Source: Sedimentisphaerales bacterium
GTDB taxonomy: Bacteria > Planctomycetota > Phycisphaerae > Sedimentisphaerales > SM23-30
NCBI GenBank assembly: GCA_016932145.1
Contig: JAFGDI010000073.1
Span: 1-11,469, forward strand
Length of the DNA stretch: 11,469 nt
Direction: 5' to 3'
Below, piece by piece: positions 1-7,179 of the stretch (position 1 is its first letter; each line of letters begins with the position of its first letter). The notes under the pieces are model-generated. The model did not search any database. It was not told the DNA's origin and was given only the letters and a program-made list of their open reading frames with translations. Made by a program: the position numbers and the translations under genes.

Positions 1-6
1 GGGAAC

Positions 7-11
7 AGGAG
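7..11 (+). promoter_or_regulatory. Ribosome binding site deciding a TTG start
   Basis: AGGAG lies five bases before a TTG codon at position 17. No ATG is available upstream inside the window. The protein read from this TTG begins directly with the first hydrophobic helix expected of a CPA2 antiporter, so the TTG is taken as the real start. Confidence 0.7.
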
Positions 12-16
12 CTGCT

Positions 17-2497
17 TTGTTTCCAATAACCGACCCATTACTGATCTTTACGGCCCTTATCTCGATAATGCTGCTGGCCCCCCTGCTCTCCGAGCGGTTG
101 CGAATACCAGATCTGGTCTTTCTGTTACTGGCGGGCATGATCTTAGGCCCGCACGGACTGGGCGTACTCTCACGCAATACGGCGGTGACCATGTTTGGCA
201 GTGTGGGCATGTTATATATCATGTTCATGGCCGGTCTTGACATTGATCTGTATCGTTTTGCCCAGAGCCGCACACGGAGTATAATATTCGGGCTGCTGAC
301 CTTTGCCATCCCTCAGGCAATTGGGACACTGGTGGGCTATTACATACTGGATCTGAGTCTGATGTGTTCGGTCCTGCTGGCCAGTATGCTGGCCTCGCAT
401 ACCTTACTGGCTTATCCAGTAGCCGGTCGGCTGGGTATATCACGAACGGAACCGGTAGCGGTAGCGGTTGGTGCAACCATGCTGACCGATATATTAGCCC
501 TGCTGGTACTGGCAGTAATCGCCGATTCAACTCGAGGTGAGGCACTGGGCGTTAGTTTCTGGCTGAGCATATTTGGCGGTCTGACAGGTCTTATTCTACT
601 GACCTGGTATGGCATTCCCCGCCTGACCCGCTGGTTCTTTATAAGTGTGACAGAAACAGGAGGCACACAATTCGTCTTTGTGCTGTTCATTGTCTGCGGC
701 TGCTCTTATTTGTCACATTATGCCAAGATGGAGCCGATAATCGGAGCATTCCTGGCGGGCATAGCCTTTAGCCGGCTGATCCCGGAGCAAAGCGTATTGC
801 GGAGCCGTATTTCATTTACCGGTAATACGATCTTCATACCGTTTTTCCTTATCTCAGTTGGTATGCTGGTTAATCTGCGTGATATATCCGGGAGCTGGTA
901 TAGCTTTCTGACAATCGCATCAATGATAATAGTAGTGATCGTGGCAAAGTATATAGCCGCCTGGCTGGCCGGTCGCTTTTTTGGTTATAGTAAAGATGCC
1001 GTTAAGGTAATGTTTGGCCTGAGCGTAGTACAGGCGGCAGCAACCCTGGCAGCGGTAGTGGTCGGTTATGAATTAAAGCTCTTCGATGATACCATACTCA
1101 ATGGTGCTATGGCCATGATCATAGTAACCTGCCCGCTGGGCTCATGGGCAGTGAATCAATACGGCCGGCGTCTGACCAATCTGGTACAGGTCTCAGATTA
1201 TATAATAGACAATCAGCAGCGAATAATGGTGCCGGTGTCAAAACCTGTGCGTTCCAGCCGACTGCTGGATCTTTCATTTTTAATACGAGATAAAGCACAG
1301 CCCGGCGAAATACGGGCACTGACAATTGTGCATGATGGTCTGGAATTGGACCAGGCCACCTCTCAGGCAGAACGCTTACTGGCCGATTGCCTTACCCATG
1401 CGGCCGCGGCTGATATGGAAGTAATGCCCTCGTTGAGAGTTGATCTGAATGTCTCTGATGGTATAATTCATGCAGCGAAAGAATCGCAATCAGACCTGGT
1501 CTTAGTGGGCTGGGCCGAAGGCCAGGCGATCCGTAATCGTATTTTTGGCTCTCTGATGGAAAACCTGCTGAATTCGTGCCCCTCTCGTTTACTTTTCTGC
1601 CGACTGGTCAGTCAGCCCAATACCACAGGCAGAGTAAATCTTTTTCTGCCGCCCTTTTCAGCAAAACGCATCGACATAAAGCAACTGGCAACAGAAATTA
1701 AAGACATAGCCCGTCAATCCGGGTCTGAGCTGCGCATATATTTAACTAAAAACGACAGTGCTATCTTGCAGGATATGTTTGCCAATGCCGGACATGCTCA
1801 TACAACTAACTATATCGAATGTGAGTCTCTGACTCAAATGCGTCAGAAATTATTTGCCGATATTAAAAAAGATGACATGATAGTAATATCAGGAGAGAGA
1901 CATGATAGTCCCCTCTGGAATCCGACAGTGGAAAAACTGCCCGATATACTGGTTAATCGCTTTGCCAATAATAGTATGCTGGTGGCATTTCCTCCTTTGA
2001 TACTGGAAAAGAATCGGGACTCATCAGTTATTATACCCGCTGAGCCTACAGGCATTCTTCCCTTCCAGCTCTATGGCCAGGACCTGGCAGGCAATTATTC
2101 CCTGGAACACACCATAAAGCAAATGGTAAACAATGTATTCGATACAGATCAGAAACTATGCCAGGAAGGCATTAGCGTTCTCTTAAGCTCTTTGGCCTAT
2201 CCGGTAGAAATGAGCTCAGGTATTGTCTTATTACATGGCCACTGCGAGCATCTGGCCCGCCCGGTCCTCATAGTAGGCCATAATCCGGAACTCTGGCGAT
2301 TTTCCAATCTGAATCTAAGTGCCCGTAATTTACTACTCTTATTGAGTCCGAAAAATCAACCGGCTGACATACATTTGCGCTCTCTGGCTGAACTGGCCCG
2401 TAAATTCCATAATCCAGATGTGGCAACGAGTATTTCCCTGGCCAATAATGCCGGTGAAATATGTGAGCTGATAAGGAATAGCAAGGTAAGTCAGTAG
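17..2497 (+). CDS. CPA2 cation:proton antiporter with USP and EIIA-like tail
   Basis: Inner-membrane monovalent cation (Na+ or K+)/H+ antiporter of the CPA2 family, 826 residues. Residues 1 to about 385 form about 12 hydrophobic helices (Na_H_Exchanger domain). The segment LTDILALLVLAV (156-167) matches the helix carrying the ion-binding aspartate, here D158 preceded by T157 rather than D or N. K311 may match the lysine of NapA-type members. The cytoplasmic tail is unusually long. Residues ~403-530 look like a universal stress protein domain with G498, G502, G511 and S512 at the spacing of the USP nucleotide loop. Residues ~538-660 look like a second, degenerate copy. Residues ~695-825 resemble a fructose/nitrogen-type PTS EIIA domain (PTS_EIIA_2), with LLHGH at 738-742 where the phosphorylated histidine normally sits (H740), then LLLLLSPK and a late LAELARKF helix. 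It sits upstream of trkA-trkH on the same strand. The antiporter call is strong; the tail domains are by motif reading; the transported ion is unknown. Confidence 0.9.
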   Translation: MFPITDPLLIFTALISIMLLAPLLSERLRIPDLVFLLLAGMILGPHGLGVLSRNTAVTMFGSVGMLYIMFMAGLDIDLYRFAQSRTRSIIFGLLTFAIPQAIGTLVGYYILDLSLMCSVLLASMLASHTLLAYPVAGRLGISRTEPVAVAVGATMLTDILALLVLAVIADSTRGEALGVSFWLSIFGGLTGLILLTWYGIPRLTRWFFISVTETGGTQFVFVLFIVCGCSYLSHYAKMEPIIGAFLAGIAFSRLIPEQSVLRSRISFTGNTIFIPFFLISVGMLVNLRDISGSWYSFLTIASMIIVVIVAKYIAAWLAGRFFGYSKDAVKVMFGLSVVQAAATLAAVVVGYELKLFDDTILNGAMAMIIVTCPLGSWAVNQYGRRLTNLVQVSDYIIDNQQRIMVPVSKPVRSSRLLDLSFLIRDKAQPGEIRALTIVHDGLELDQATSQAERLLADCLTHAAAADMEVMPSLRVDLNVSDGIIHAAKESQSDLVLVGWAEGQAIRNRIFGSLMENLLNSCPSRLLFCRLVSQPNTTGRVNLFLPPFSAKRIDIKQLATEIKDIARQSGSELRIYLTKNDSAILQDMFANAGHAHTTNYIECESLTQMRQKLFADIKKDDMIVISGERHDSPLWNPTVEKLPDILVNRFANNSMLVAFPPLILEKNRDSSVIIPAEPTGILPFQLYGQDLAGNYSLEHTIKQMVNNVFDTDQKLCQEGISVLLSSLAYPVEMSSGIVLLHGHCEHLARPVLIVGHNPELWRFSNLNLSARNLLLLLSPKNQPADIHLRSLAELARKFHNPDVATSISLANNAGEICELIRNSKVSQ

Positions 2498-2710
2498 CAG
2501 ACAACATGTTACAAGTCCGTAGTGTCAAAATCTCTGCTTTGCATTTGCATAATAGCACAATAAATGTTACTATATATACCTTAACAGCCTCTGCGGTGTT
2601 TGTTACAACTGTCAGTATTGTCGAACCTATTGATCGTTATTATGGGTGCCAGTATTTGCGTAGCCGGACAAGCCTGCTTGACAGGATCTCTGGAAAGTGA
2701 GTTTGGCTCC

Positions 2711-2727
2711 CCCCTTAAAATAAGGGG
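2711..2727. repeat. Small hairpin CCCCTTA/TAAGGGG
   Basis: Perfect 7-bp inverted arms around an AAA loop. No T-run follows on either strand, so it is not a standard intrinsic terminator. It more likely belongs to a dispersed short palindromic element or marks RNA processing. Confidence 0.6.
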
Positions 2728-2738
2728 TTCCCACAATT

Positions 2739-2773
2739 AGCCAGTTGGACGGCATCTGCGGTGGCTTTTTTTT
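2739..2773 (+). terminator. Possible rho-independent terminator after the antiporter gene
   Basis: AGCC (2739-2742) and ACGGCA (2749-2754) can pair with TGCGGT (2757-2762) and GGCT (2763-2766), with one mismatch and a 6-base bulge. Eight T residues follow at 2766-2773. It lies about 240 bases past the antiporter stop, with no gene between. The stem is imperfect, so the call rests mainly on the T-run. Confidence 0.4.
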
Positions 2774-2919
2774 ATCAGGCCCATCTGGTAGCACCATTCC
2801 CCATCTGTTATGCCTACTTATTAAGTTCGCAAATGGTATCACCACCTGTTTAACATGAGTTCGCGTCGCTCACAACTGATTTAAATTTTAAACAGCCTGC
2901 CCGGAGGGCAATCCTGAGC

Positions 2920-2986
2920 CCCGAAGCAAGTTCGGGATTTCGGATTACCTCAACCCCGATAGTTCGGGATTTCGGATTACCTCAAC
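2920..2986. repeat. Two-copy tandem repeat with hairpins
   Basis: An identical 26-bp unit occurs at 2929-2954 and 2961-2986, beginning AGTTCGGGATTTCGG and ending ATTACCTCAAC, with a 32-bp period. Each copy is led by a CCCGA-type arm that pairs with its TTCGGG: CCCGAA/TTCGGG with a 5-base loop at 2920-2936, and CCCGA/TCGGG with a TAGT loop at 2955-2968. Two copies with a 6-bp gap do not make a CRISPR array. A dispersed intergenic repeat is more likely. Confidence 0.8.
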
Positions 2987-3037
2987 TTATTTATGCTACG
3001 CATCACTATGTGTCTTATTTCTTGTTTCTTGTTACTA

Positions 3038-3054
3038 TTAACAGTGTTAACAGT
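3038..3054. repeat. Palindrome and 9-bp tandem repeat TTAACAGTG/TTAACAGTT
   Basis: TTAACAGTGTTAA (3038-3050) is a perfect 6+1+6 palindrome. TTAACAGT also occurs twice in a row with a 9-bp period (3038 and 3047). It lies about 110-120 bp before the trkA -35 region, so it could be an operator, but nothing ties it to a known regulator. Confidence 0.45.
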
Positions 3055-3084
3055 TACGCAATATGTTAGTTTTGCCTGATAATA

Positions 3085-3102
3085 GCCGAGCTGGGGCTCG
3101 GC
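3085..3102. repeat. GC-rich hairpin GCCGAGC-TGGG-GCTCGGC
   Basis: Perfect 7-bp stem with a TGGG loop, followed by GTTCCCAG. No T-run follows, so it is probably not a terminator. It stands out against AT-rich flanks and reads like a dispersed short palindromic element; copy number elsewhere cannot be seen from this window. Confidence 0.7.
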
Positions 3103-3148
3103 GTTCCCAGAGAAGAAAATCTGTGTTAAAGGTTACGGTAATTTTTTG

Positions 3149-3176
3149 TTTTCAGTACATTCATTTCCTGTATAAT
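3149..3176 (+). promoter_or_regulatory. Sigma70-type promoter for trkA-trkH
   Basis: A perfect -10 hexamer TATAAT sits at 3171-3176 with TG directly before it. A 4-of-6 -35 match, TTTTCA, lies at 3149-3154 with a 16-bp spacer. Transcription would start near 3183, giving a leader of about 80 bases before trkA. Confidence 0.6.
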
Positions 3177-3264
3177 GATAAGTTACTATGAAAAGCCAGA
3201 ATAAATATAATTGTTTTATCTCTATAGCTTTAGCAACAGATAACAGTAGCGGGAGCGAAGTTCA

Positions 3265-4599
3265 ATGCGCATAATGATAGCCGGAGCAGGCGAGATAGGC
3301 TGGTATGTAGCCGATCAGGTAGCAACAGCCGGTCACGATGTGACTATGATAGACCCATCTAAGGATCGGATCCGGCAGGTAAATAATTCCCTGGATGTTC
3401 AGGCGGTAGTAGGTTCAGCGGCCTCTGCCACCTTGCTGGAGCAATTATCAGTAGGCAGTGTAGATATGTTTCTGGCATTAAGCGGCTCGGATGAGGTAAA
3501 TATAGTATGTGCTTCGCTGGCCCGAAAACTGGGAGCGAGACGGTCGTTAGCTCGTGTAGATGAGGTGGTTTACCGCAAGAGCCAGAATTTATCGTATTCG
3601 GAACATTTTGGCATAGATGATTTTATAAGCCCGGAAACGCTGGCTGCCCTGGAATTAGCGGCTGTTATTCGCAGCCCCGGCGCTCTGGCGGTAGAACATC
3701 TGGCCAACGGCAAGATAGAGATGCAGCGGGTTTATGCCGGTCGCGGCTCAAAATTCCTTGATACCCCCCTGAAAGATCTGGATCTGCCAGAAGGTGTAAA
3801 GATCGCCTGCATTCGCCGTAATGGTGAAGTGATAATCCCCGCAGCGAACGACCAGATACACACTGATGACAATATTACGCTGATCGGCAAGACAGAGCAG
3901 ATAGTAGCCGCCCGGAGTGGCCTGGAAAGCAAAAAGAATACCTCAGTTAAGGTCGTTATCGTAGGCGGTGGTCATACCACAATGTCATTAGTAAGACGAC
4001 TGCGCAGCAGTATGTATAAAGTCACGATAATCGAAAAAGACCCTGACCGCTGCCGGCAGTTAGCCGCTCAGTTACCTAATATGACCATCCTGAACGGCGA
4101 TGGCACTAATCTTTCGTTCCTGAAAGAAGAACGCATTGAAAATGCCGATATTTTTGTAAGCACTACCGATTCAGATGAAACTAATATAATGTCGGCTATG
4201 CAGGCCCGCCATCTGGGTGCCAGTCAGGTATTGGTAGTAATACACCGGCCGGACTATGGCGACCTGATCGAAAAGATGGGAATAAATCGTGCGGTAAGCC
4301 CACGCGTACAAATGGCCCGCGAAATACTGACCATGCTGGACAAGGCCCCAGTTCGCACCATGTCTGTATTTGACCAGGGCAAGGCAGAAATCCTGCAATT
4401 GCGAGTATGCAATCGTAAAGCGACGAATCAGACCTTGCGCCAGATATCAATGCCGGGCGAAACACTGATACTGACTATACAGAGAGATAAGGAAATAATC
4501 ATGCCTCAGGCTGATACCGTTCTTGAGCTTAACGATGAGGTCATATTTATAAATCGAACAGCAAACCACGGCGACCTGGTAAAAACATTTGTAGGTTAA
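3265..4599 (+). CDS. trkA: Trk potassium uptake regulatory subunit TrkA
   Basis: Cytoplasmic regulatory subunit of the Trk K+ uptake system. It forms a nucleotide-binding (NAD(H)/ATP-ADP) gating ring under TrkH. Its 444 residues match the full two-module form: RCK_N (1-~120) with the Rossmann signature G7-A-G9-E-I-G12 and acidic D30 after the second strand; TrkA_C (~138-215); second RCK_N (~228-345) with G234-G-G236-H-T-T239; second TrkA_C (~365-443). The last glycine of the second dinucleotide loop is replaced by T239, so the two sites may differ in ligand use. The ATG is preceded by GGGAG at 3251-3255 with nine bases between. trkH follows after 52 bp on the same strand, so the two are probably co-transcribed from the promoter at 3149-3176. 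Confidence 0.95.
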   Translation: MRIMIAGAGEIGWYVADQVATAGHDVTMIDPSKDRIRQVNNSLDVQAVVGSAASATLLEQLSVGSVDMFLALSGSDEVNIVCASLARKLGARRSLARVDEVVYRKSQNLSYSEHFGIDDFISPETLAALELAAVIRSPGALAVEHLANGKIEMQRVYAGRGSKFLDTPLKDLDLPEGVKIACIRRNGEVIIPAANDQIHTDDNITLIGKTEQIVAARSGLESKKNTSVKVVIVGGGHTTMSLVRRLRSSMYKVTIIEKDPDRCRQLAAQLPNMTILNGDGTNLSFLKEERIENADIFVSTTDSDETNIMSAMQARHLGASQVLVVIHRPDYGDLIEKMGINRAVSPRVQMAREILTMLDKAPVRTMSVFDQGKAEILQLRVCNRKATNQTLRQISMPGETLILTIQRDKEIIMPQADTVLELNDEVIFINRTANHGDLVKTFVG

Positions 4600-4651
4600 G
4601 ACAAGGTAAATCTGGCAGTACCATTTAGGCTGACAGTAAACTGGAAAAAAT

Positions 4652-6160
4652 ATGAACTTAAAACTCATACTCAGACAACTGGGAATATTAGTTATATTGG
4701 TCGGCTGCTCTATCAGCAGTTCAATGGTATGGGCACTGCTCGACTATAAAGAAGATAATAATTCTGCGGTACTGTTCTCTATAATCTACTCGGTGCTGGC
4801 CTGCTTGCTAATTGGAATCGGTCTGGTCTTGTCAGGTAATGAGCCAGATAAGAAAAAGGTTATGTACCGTAAGGAGGCGATTGCAGTAGTAGGTTTGGGC
4901 TGGCTTATCTGCGGACTGCTTGGCTCACTGCCTTTTTTACTGAGCGGCGTACTGGATAGTATATACCCAACCTGGCCCGGACGAATAGCGGCGGCAGTAT
5001 TTGAATCGGTAAGCGGTTTTACTACAACCGGAGCTAGCATTTTCCCCGAACCGGAATCATTACCTCGAGCCATATTATTCTGGCGAAGTTTTACACACTG
5101 GCTGGGCGGCATGGGTATTGTGGTATTGTTCGTAGCGATCCTGAGCCAGACAGGCCCGGCAGCCAAGTTCATGTTCAATAGCGAAGTACCAGGCCCCAAG
5201 TCAGCAGATTCGATCAGACCTCGTATCAGGCAGACTGCCATGCTGCTCTGGAAGATCTATCTGGGCCTGTCACTTGCGGAAACTATTTTGCTTATGGGTT
5301 TTGGCATGACACTATTTGATGCCTTATGCCATACTTTCGCTACACTGTCATCAGGTGGCTTTAGTACTAAGAATGCCAGTATTGGCCATTTCGGACTTGG
5401 CATAGAGATAATAATCATTATATTCATGTTTCTGGCTGGCACTAATTTTAATTTATATGCAGACATAATCCAGGGCAAATGGCGATTAATATTTAAAAAT
5501 ACTGAGTTTCGAGTTTATGTTGGTTTATTATTTTTTGCCACAATGATAATCACTTATGACATAATTTCTCACCAGTCGGCAATATACAGTCTGGGGCAAG
5601 CATTAAATTCTGCCTGCTTTCAGGTTATGTCACTGATGACCTGCACAGGCTTTTGTTCAGATGATTATGACAAGTGGCCGGAACTTTCCCGCTGGCTTCT
5701 TATAATGCTGATGATGATTGGCGGATCAGCAGGATCAACTAGTGGTGGTATAAAAGTTTTTCGCATAATGATCTTCTTCCGAATTATCCTTGATGAAGTA
5801 AGCAAAACCTTTCGCCCTTCGTTAATTAAGCCAGTTCATATTGGCAAGCAACCCATAGATGACAATCAATGTCGCGCCATAGGAGTTTATTTGGGCACTT
5901 ATTTACTCATTGCATTTACAAGCTCTTTATTGATCTTATTTCTGGAAAGCGACAATGGCGTTGACATAGAAACATCTTTTTCCGCCGTTGTCTCATCAAT
6001 GAGTAATGTTGGTCCCGGCCTGCATAAAGTTGGTCCCATGGCTAATTTTTCTTTTTTCGCACCAACTACCAAGCTACTACTAAGCTTTCTTATGATTCTT
6101 GGTCGTCTGGAAGTAATGGCTATATTCTGTTTATTTACCCCGGCCTTCTGGCGGAAATAA
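4652..6160 (+). CDS. trkH: Trk potassium uptake channel subunit TrkH
   Basis: Inner-membrane K+-translocating subunit of the Trk/Ktr/HKT superfamily, 502 residues, the usual length. Four pore loops are readable in order: SGFTTTGAS (121-129, filter G127), TLSSGGFST (231-239, G235), LMTCTGFC (328-335, G333) and SSMSNVGPG (448-456, G454). All four filter positions are glycine, as expected for a K+-conducting member. The glycine/serine-rich GGSAGSTSGGIKVFR (357-371) is the intramembrane gating loop of the third repeat. GRLEVM near the C-terminus (484-489) is also typical. The start ATG has only a weak ribosome site (GGA, six bases upstream). The partner TrkA is encoded immediately upstream. No clear forward terminator follows; the hairpin at 6203-6236 has its T-run on the opposite strand. 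Confidence 0.95.
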   Translation: MNLKLILRQLGILVILVGCSISSSMVWALLDYKEDNNSAVLFSIIYSVLACLLIGIGLVLSGNEPDKKKVMYRKEAIAVVGLGWLICGLLGSLPFLLSGVLDSIYPTWPGRIAAAVFESVSGFTTTGASIFPEPESLPRAILFWRSFTHWLGGMGIVVLFVAILSQTGPAAKFMFNSEVPGPKSADSIRPRIRQTAMLLWKIYLGLSLAETILLMGFGMTLFDALCHTFATLSSGGFSTKNASIGHFGLGIEIIIIIFMFLAGTNFNLYADIIQGKWRLIFKNTEFRVYVGLLFFATMIITYDIISHQSAIYSLGQALNSACFQVMSLMTCTGFCSDDYDKWPELSRWLLIMLMMIGGSAGSTSGGIKVFRIMIFFRIILDEVSKTFRPSLIKPVHIGKQPIDDNQCRAIGVYLGTYLLIAFTSSLLILFLESDNGVDIETSFSAVVSSMSNVGPGLHKVGPMANFSFFAPTTKLLLSFLMILGRLEVMAIFCLFTPAFWRK

Positions 6161-6190
6161 AAAAACATAGAAACGGCTAATCTTGCAAAA

Positions 6191-6236
6191 TAAAAAAAAG
6201 AAAGGAACAGACAGATAATAATAACTGCCTGTTCCT
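6191..6236 (-). terminator. Strong rho-independent terminator of the minus-strand genes
   Basis: Read on the minus strand, AGGAACAG (6236-6229) plus CAG after one unpaired base pair with CTG and CTGTTCCT (6210-6203) around a 10-base AT-only loop. A T-rich run follows, the complement of the A-rich stretch at 6191-6202. It lies 37 bases past the porin stop codon and ends the chemoreceptor/binding-protein/porin unit. It sits between convergent genes, but on the plus strand no T-run follows the stem. Confidence 0.85.
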
Positions 6237-6273
6237 GTTAGGTCACTACTCGTAATAATCTGTGCTTAAATTA

Positions 6274-7098
6274 TCAGAAGCTCTTTGACAGACTTAACTG
6301 TGTCCACCATTCATCTTCAGTATTAACAGAATCCATAATAGATATCTGATGATAGATACCGGGGGTAAGCACAAAGCCATTACCCATATCAAACCCGGTT
6401 GAAGCTGAAAGCTGAACATGAGAGAAGCCATAGCCTCTGCCATAGACATCACCGCGATAAACGGTTTCTGCCTGGAAAGTCAGGGTCTTTTCAGTATCAG
6501 GTATCGGCATCATAGTATTAAGCCTGAGAACATGGAAATATCCTGATACATTATAATCGTCAACACCATAATCGCCAGCCAGATTGGAATAAGTAGGCCA
6601 TTTGGTACAATAAAAGTACATAGGAACTACTTTAATATCGCCAAACTGGAGGAGCTTGGGCATCTTGACGATCAACTGAGCGTTCTGATCCTCATTTTCA
6701 TGCCAGCCGCCCTTAACTCTTGGATAGGTAAAATACCAGTAATCCAGAGTTATAACTGACTTGTATGCTTCATCATCAAAGATACTGAAAGTATATGATG
6801 GATTGAAGTCAAGTTCAGTTGCCCCTTCATTAACTGAGTCTTCCGGTAATGAAGCCCATACTCCAAGACTGAAACCTGTCTGGAACAGGTCAAAATAGAT
6901 ACTTGGCTGCCAGGCAGCATTATCGTTCTGGAAATCAACACCGCGATATATGTACTTTGAGACATAACTCACATCAGCCCAGATTCCCAGTGTGGCGGTA
7001 TCTTCATTAGCTAAAGTAGCATCCTGTGCTACAACCTGCGATTGGAGGAATACCATACCTGCCAATACCATAAAAATTACTATTGTTTTTCTTATCAT
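6274..7098 (-). CDS. TorF-like outer-membrane beta-barrel porin
   Basis: Predicted outer-membrane beta-barrel protein of 274 residues. It has a signal peptide (MIRKTIVIFMVLAGMVFLQS, then QVVA, cleaved near A24/Q25). The mature part has alternating hydrophobic/aromatic strands and ends LSLSKSF, with the terminal phenylalanine expected for assembly by the BAM complex. The early segment VSYVSKYIYRGVDF followed by GFSLGVWAS resembles the TIGR02001/TorF family of putative porins, whose substrates are mostly undefined. AGGA lies about nine bases before the ATG. It is the last of three co-directional genes, 81 bp after the solute-binding-protein gene and just before a strong terminator. A passive channel for the ligand handled by the upstream proteins is a reasonable inference, not shown. 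Confidence 0.75.
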   Translation of the reverse strand: MIRKTIVIFMVLAGMVFLQSQVVAQDATLANEDTATLGIWADVSYVSKYIYRGVDFQNDNAAWQPSIYFDLFQTGFSLGVWASLPEDSVNEGATELDFNPSYTFSIFDDEAYKSVITLDYWYFTYPRVKGGWHENEDQNAQLIVKMPKLLQFGDIKVVPMYFYCTKWPTYSNLAGDYGVDDYNVSGYFHVLRLNTMMPIPDTEKTLTFQAETVYRGDVYGRGYGFSHVQLSASTGFDMGNGFVLTPGIYHQISIMDSVNTEDEWWTQLSLSKSF

Positions 7099-7126
7099 GT
7101 TATTTTTCCTTATTTTAGATTCCCCA

Positions 7127-7151
7127 TTATTTCCCCACTATGGAGAAATAA
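7127..7151. repeat. Inverted repeat between binding-protein and porin genes
   Basis: TTATTTC (7127-7133) pairs with GAAATAA (7145-7151). After one mismatch the pairing continues as CC/GG around ACTAT. There is no T-run on the minus strand, so it is not an intrinsic terminator. It may be an mRNA processing or stabilising hairpin setting the relative expression of the two genes. Confidence 0.5.
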
Positions 7152-7179
7152 CCTGATCATTCATTTTTTGCCATGCAAC

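Larger units (their letters stand above)
2498..3264. other. Gene-free spacer rich in small palindromes
   Basis: This 767-bp spacer between the antiporter gene and trkA holds no convincing gene; short frames here lack a ribosome site and any family resemblance. It does hold a series of small hairpins and repeats: an 8-bp palindrome AACATGTT (2503-2510), a CAAGC/GCTTG palindrome (2669-2680), CCCCTTA/TAAGGGG (2711-2727), a possible terminator (2739-2773), TGCCC/GGGCA (2898-2910), a two-copy tandem repeat (2929-2986), the palindrome TTAACAGTGTTAA (3038-3050) and a GC-rich hairpin (3085-3102). The 9-mer TCTGCGGTG occurs twice, near 2590 and at 2755. The trkA promoter closes the spacer. It looks like a site where several small dispersed elements have collected, which is inference. 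Confidence 0.6.

Noticed and set aside
2506..2700. Plus-strand 64-codon frame after the antiporter gene
   Set aside because: No ribosome site, low-complexity composition and no family resemblance; it overlaps spacer palindromes.
2627..2845. Minus-strand 72-codon frame in the same spacer
   Set aside because: It reads straight through the hairpin and the poly-T tract and shows no domain-like pattern; probably chance.
2929..2986. CRISPR array
   Set aside because: Only two repeat copies with a 6-bp gap and internal hairpins; no spacers of usual length and no cas genes.
4786..5241. Minus-strand 151-codon frame
   Set aside because: Antisense shadow lying entirely inside trkH, whose pore motifs are clear.
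6203..6236. Forward terminator for trkH
   Set aside because: The T-run lies only on the minus-strand side of the hairpin; plus-strand sequence after the stem is not T-rich.
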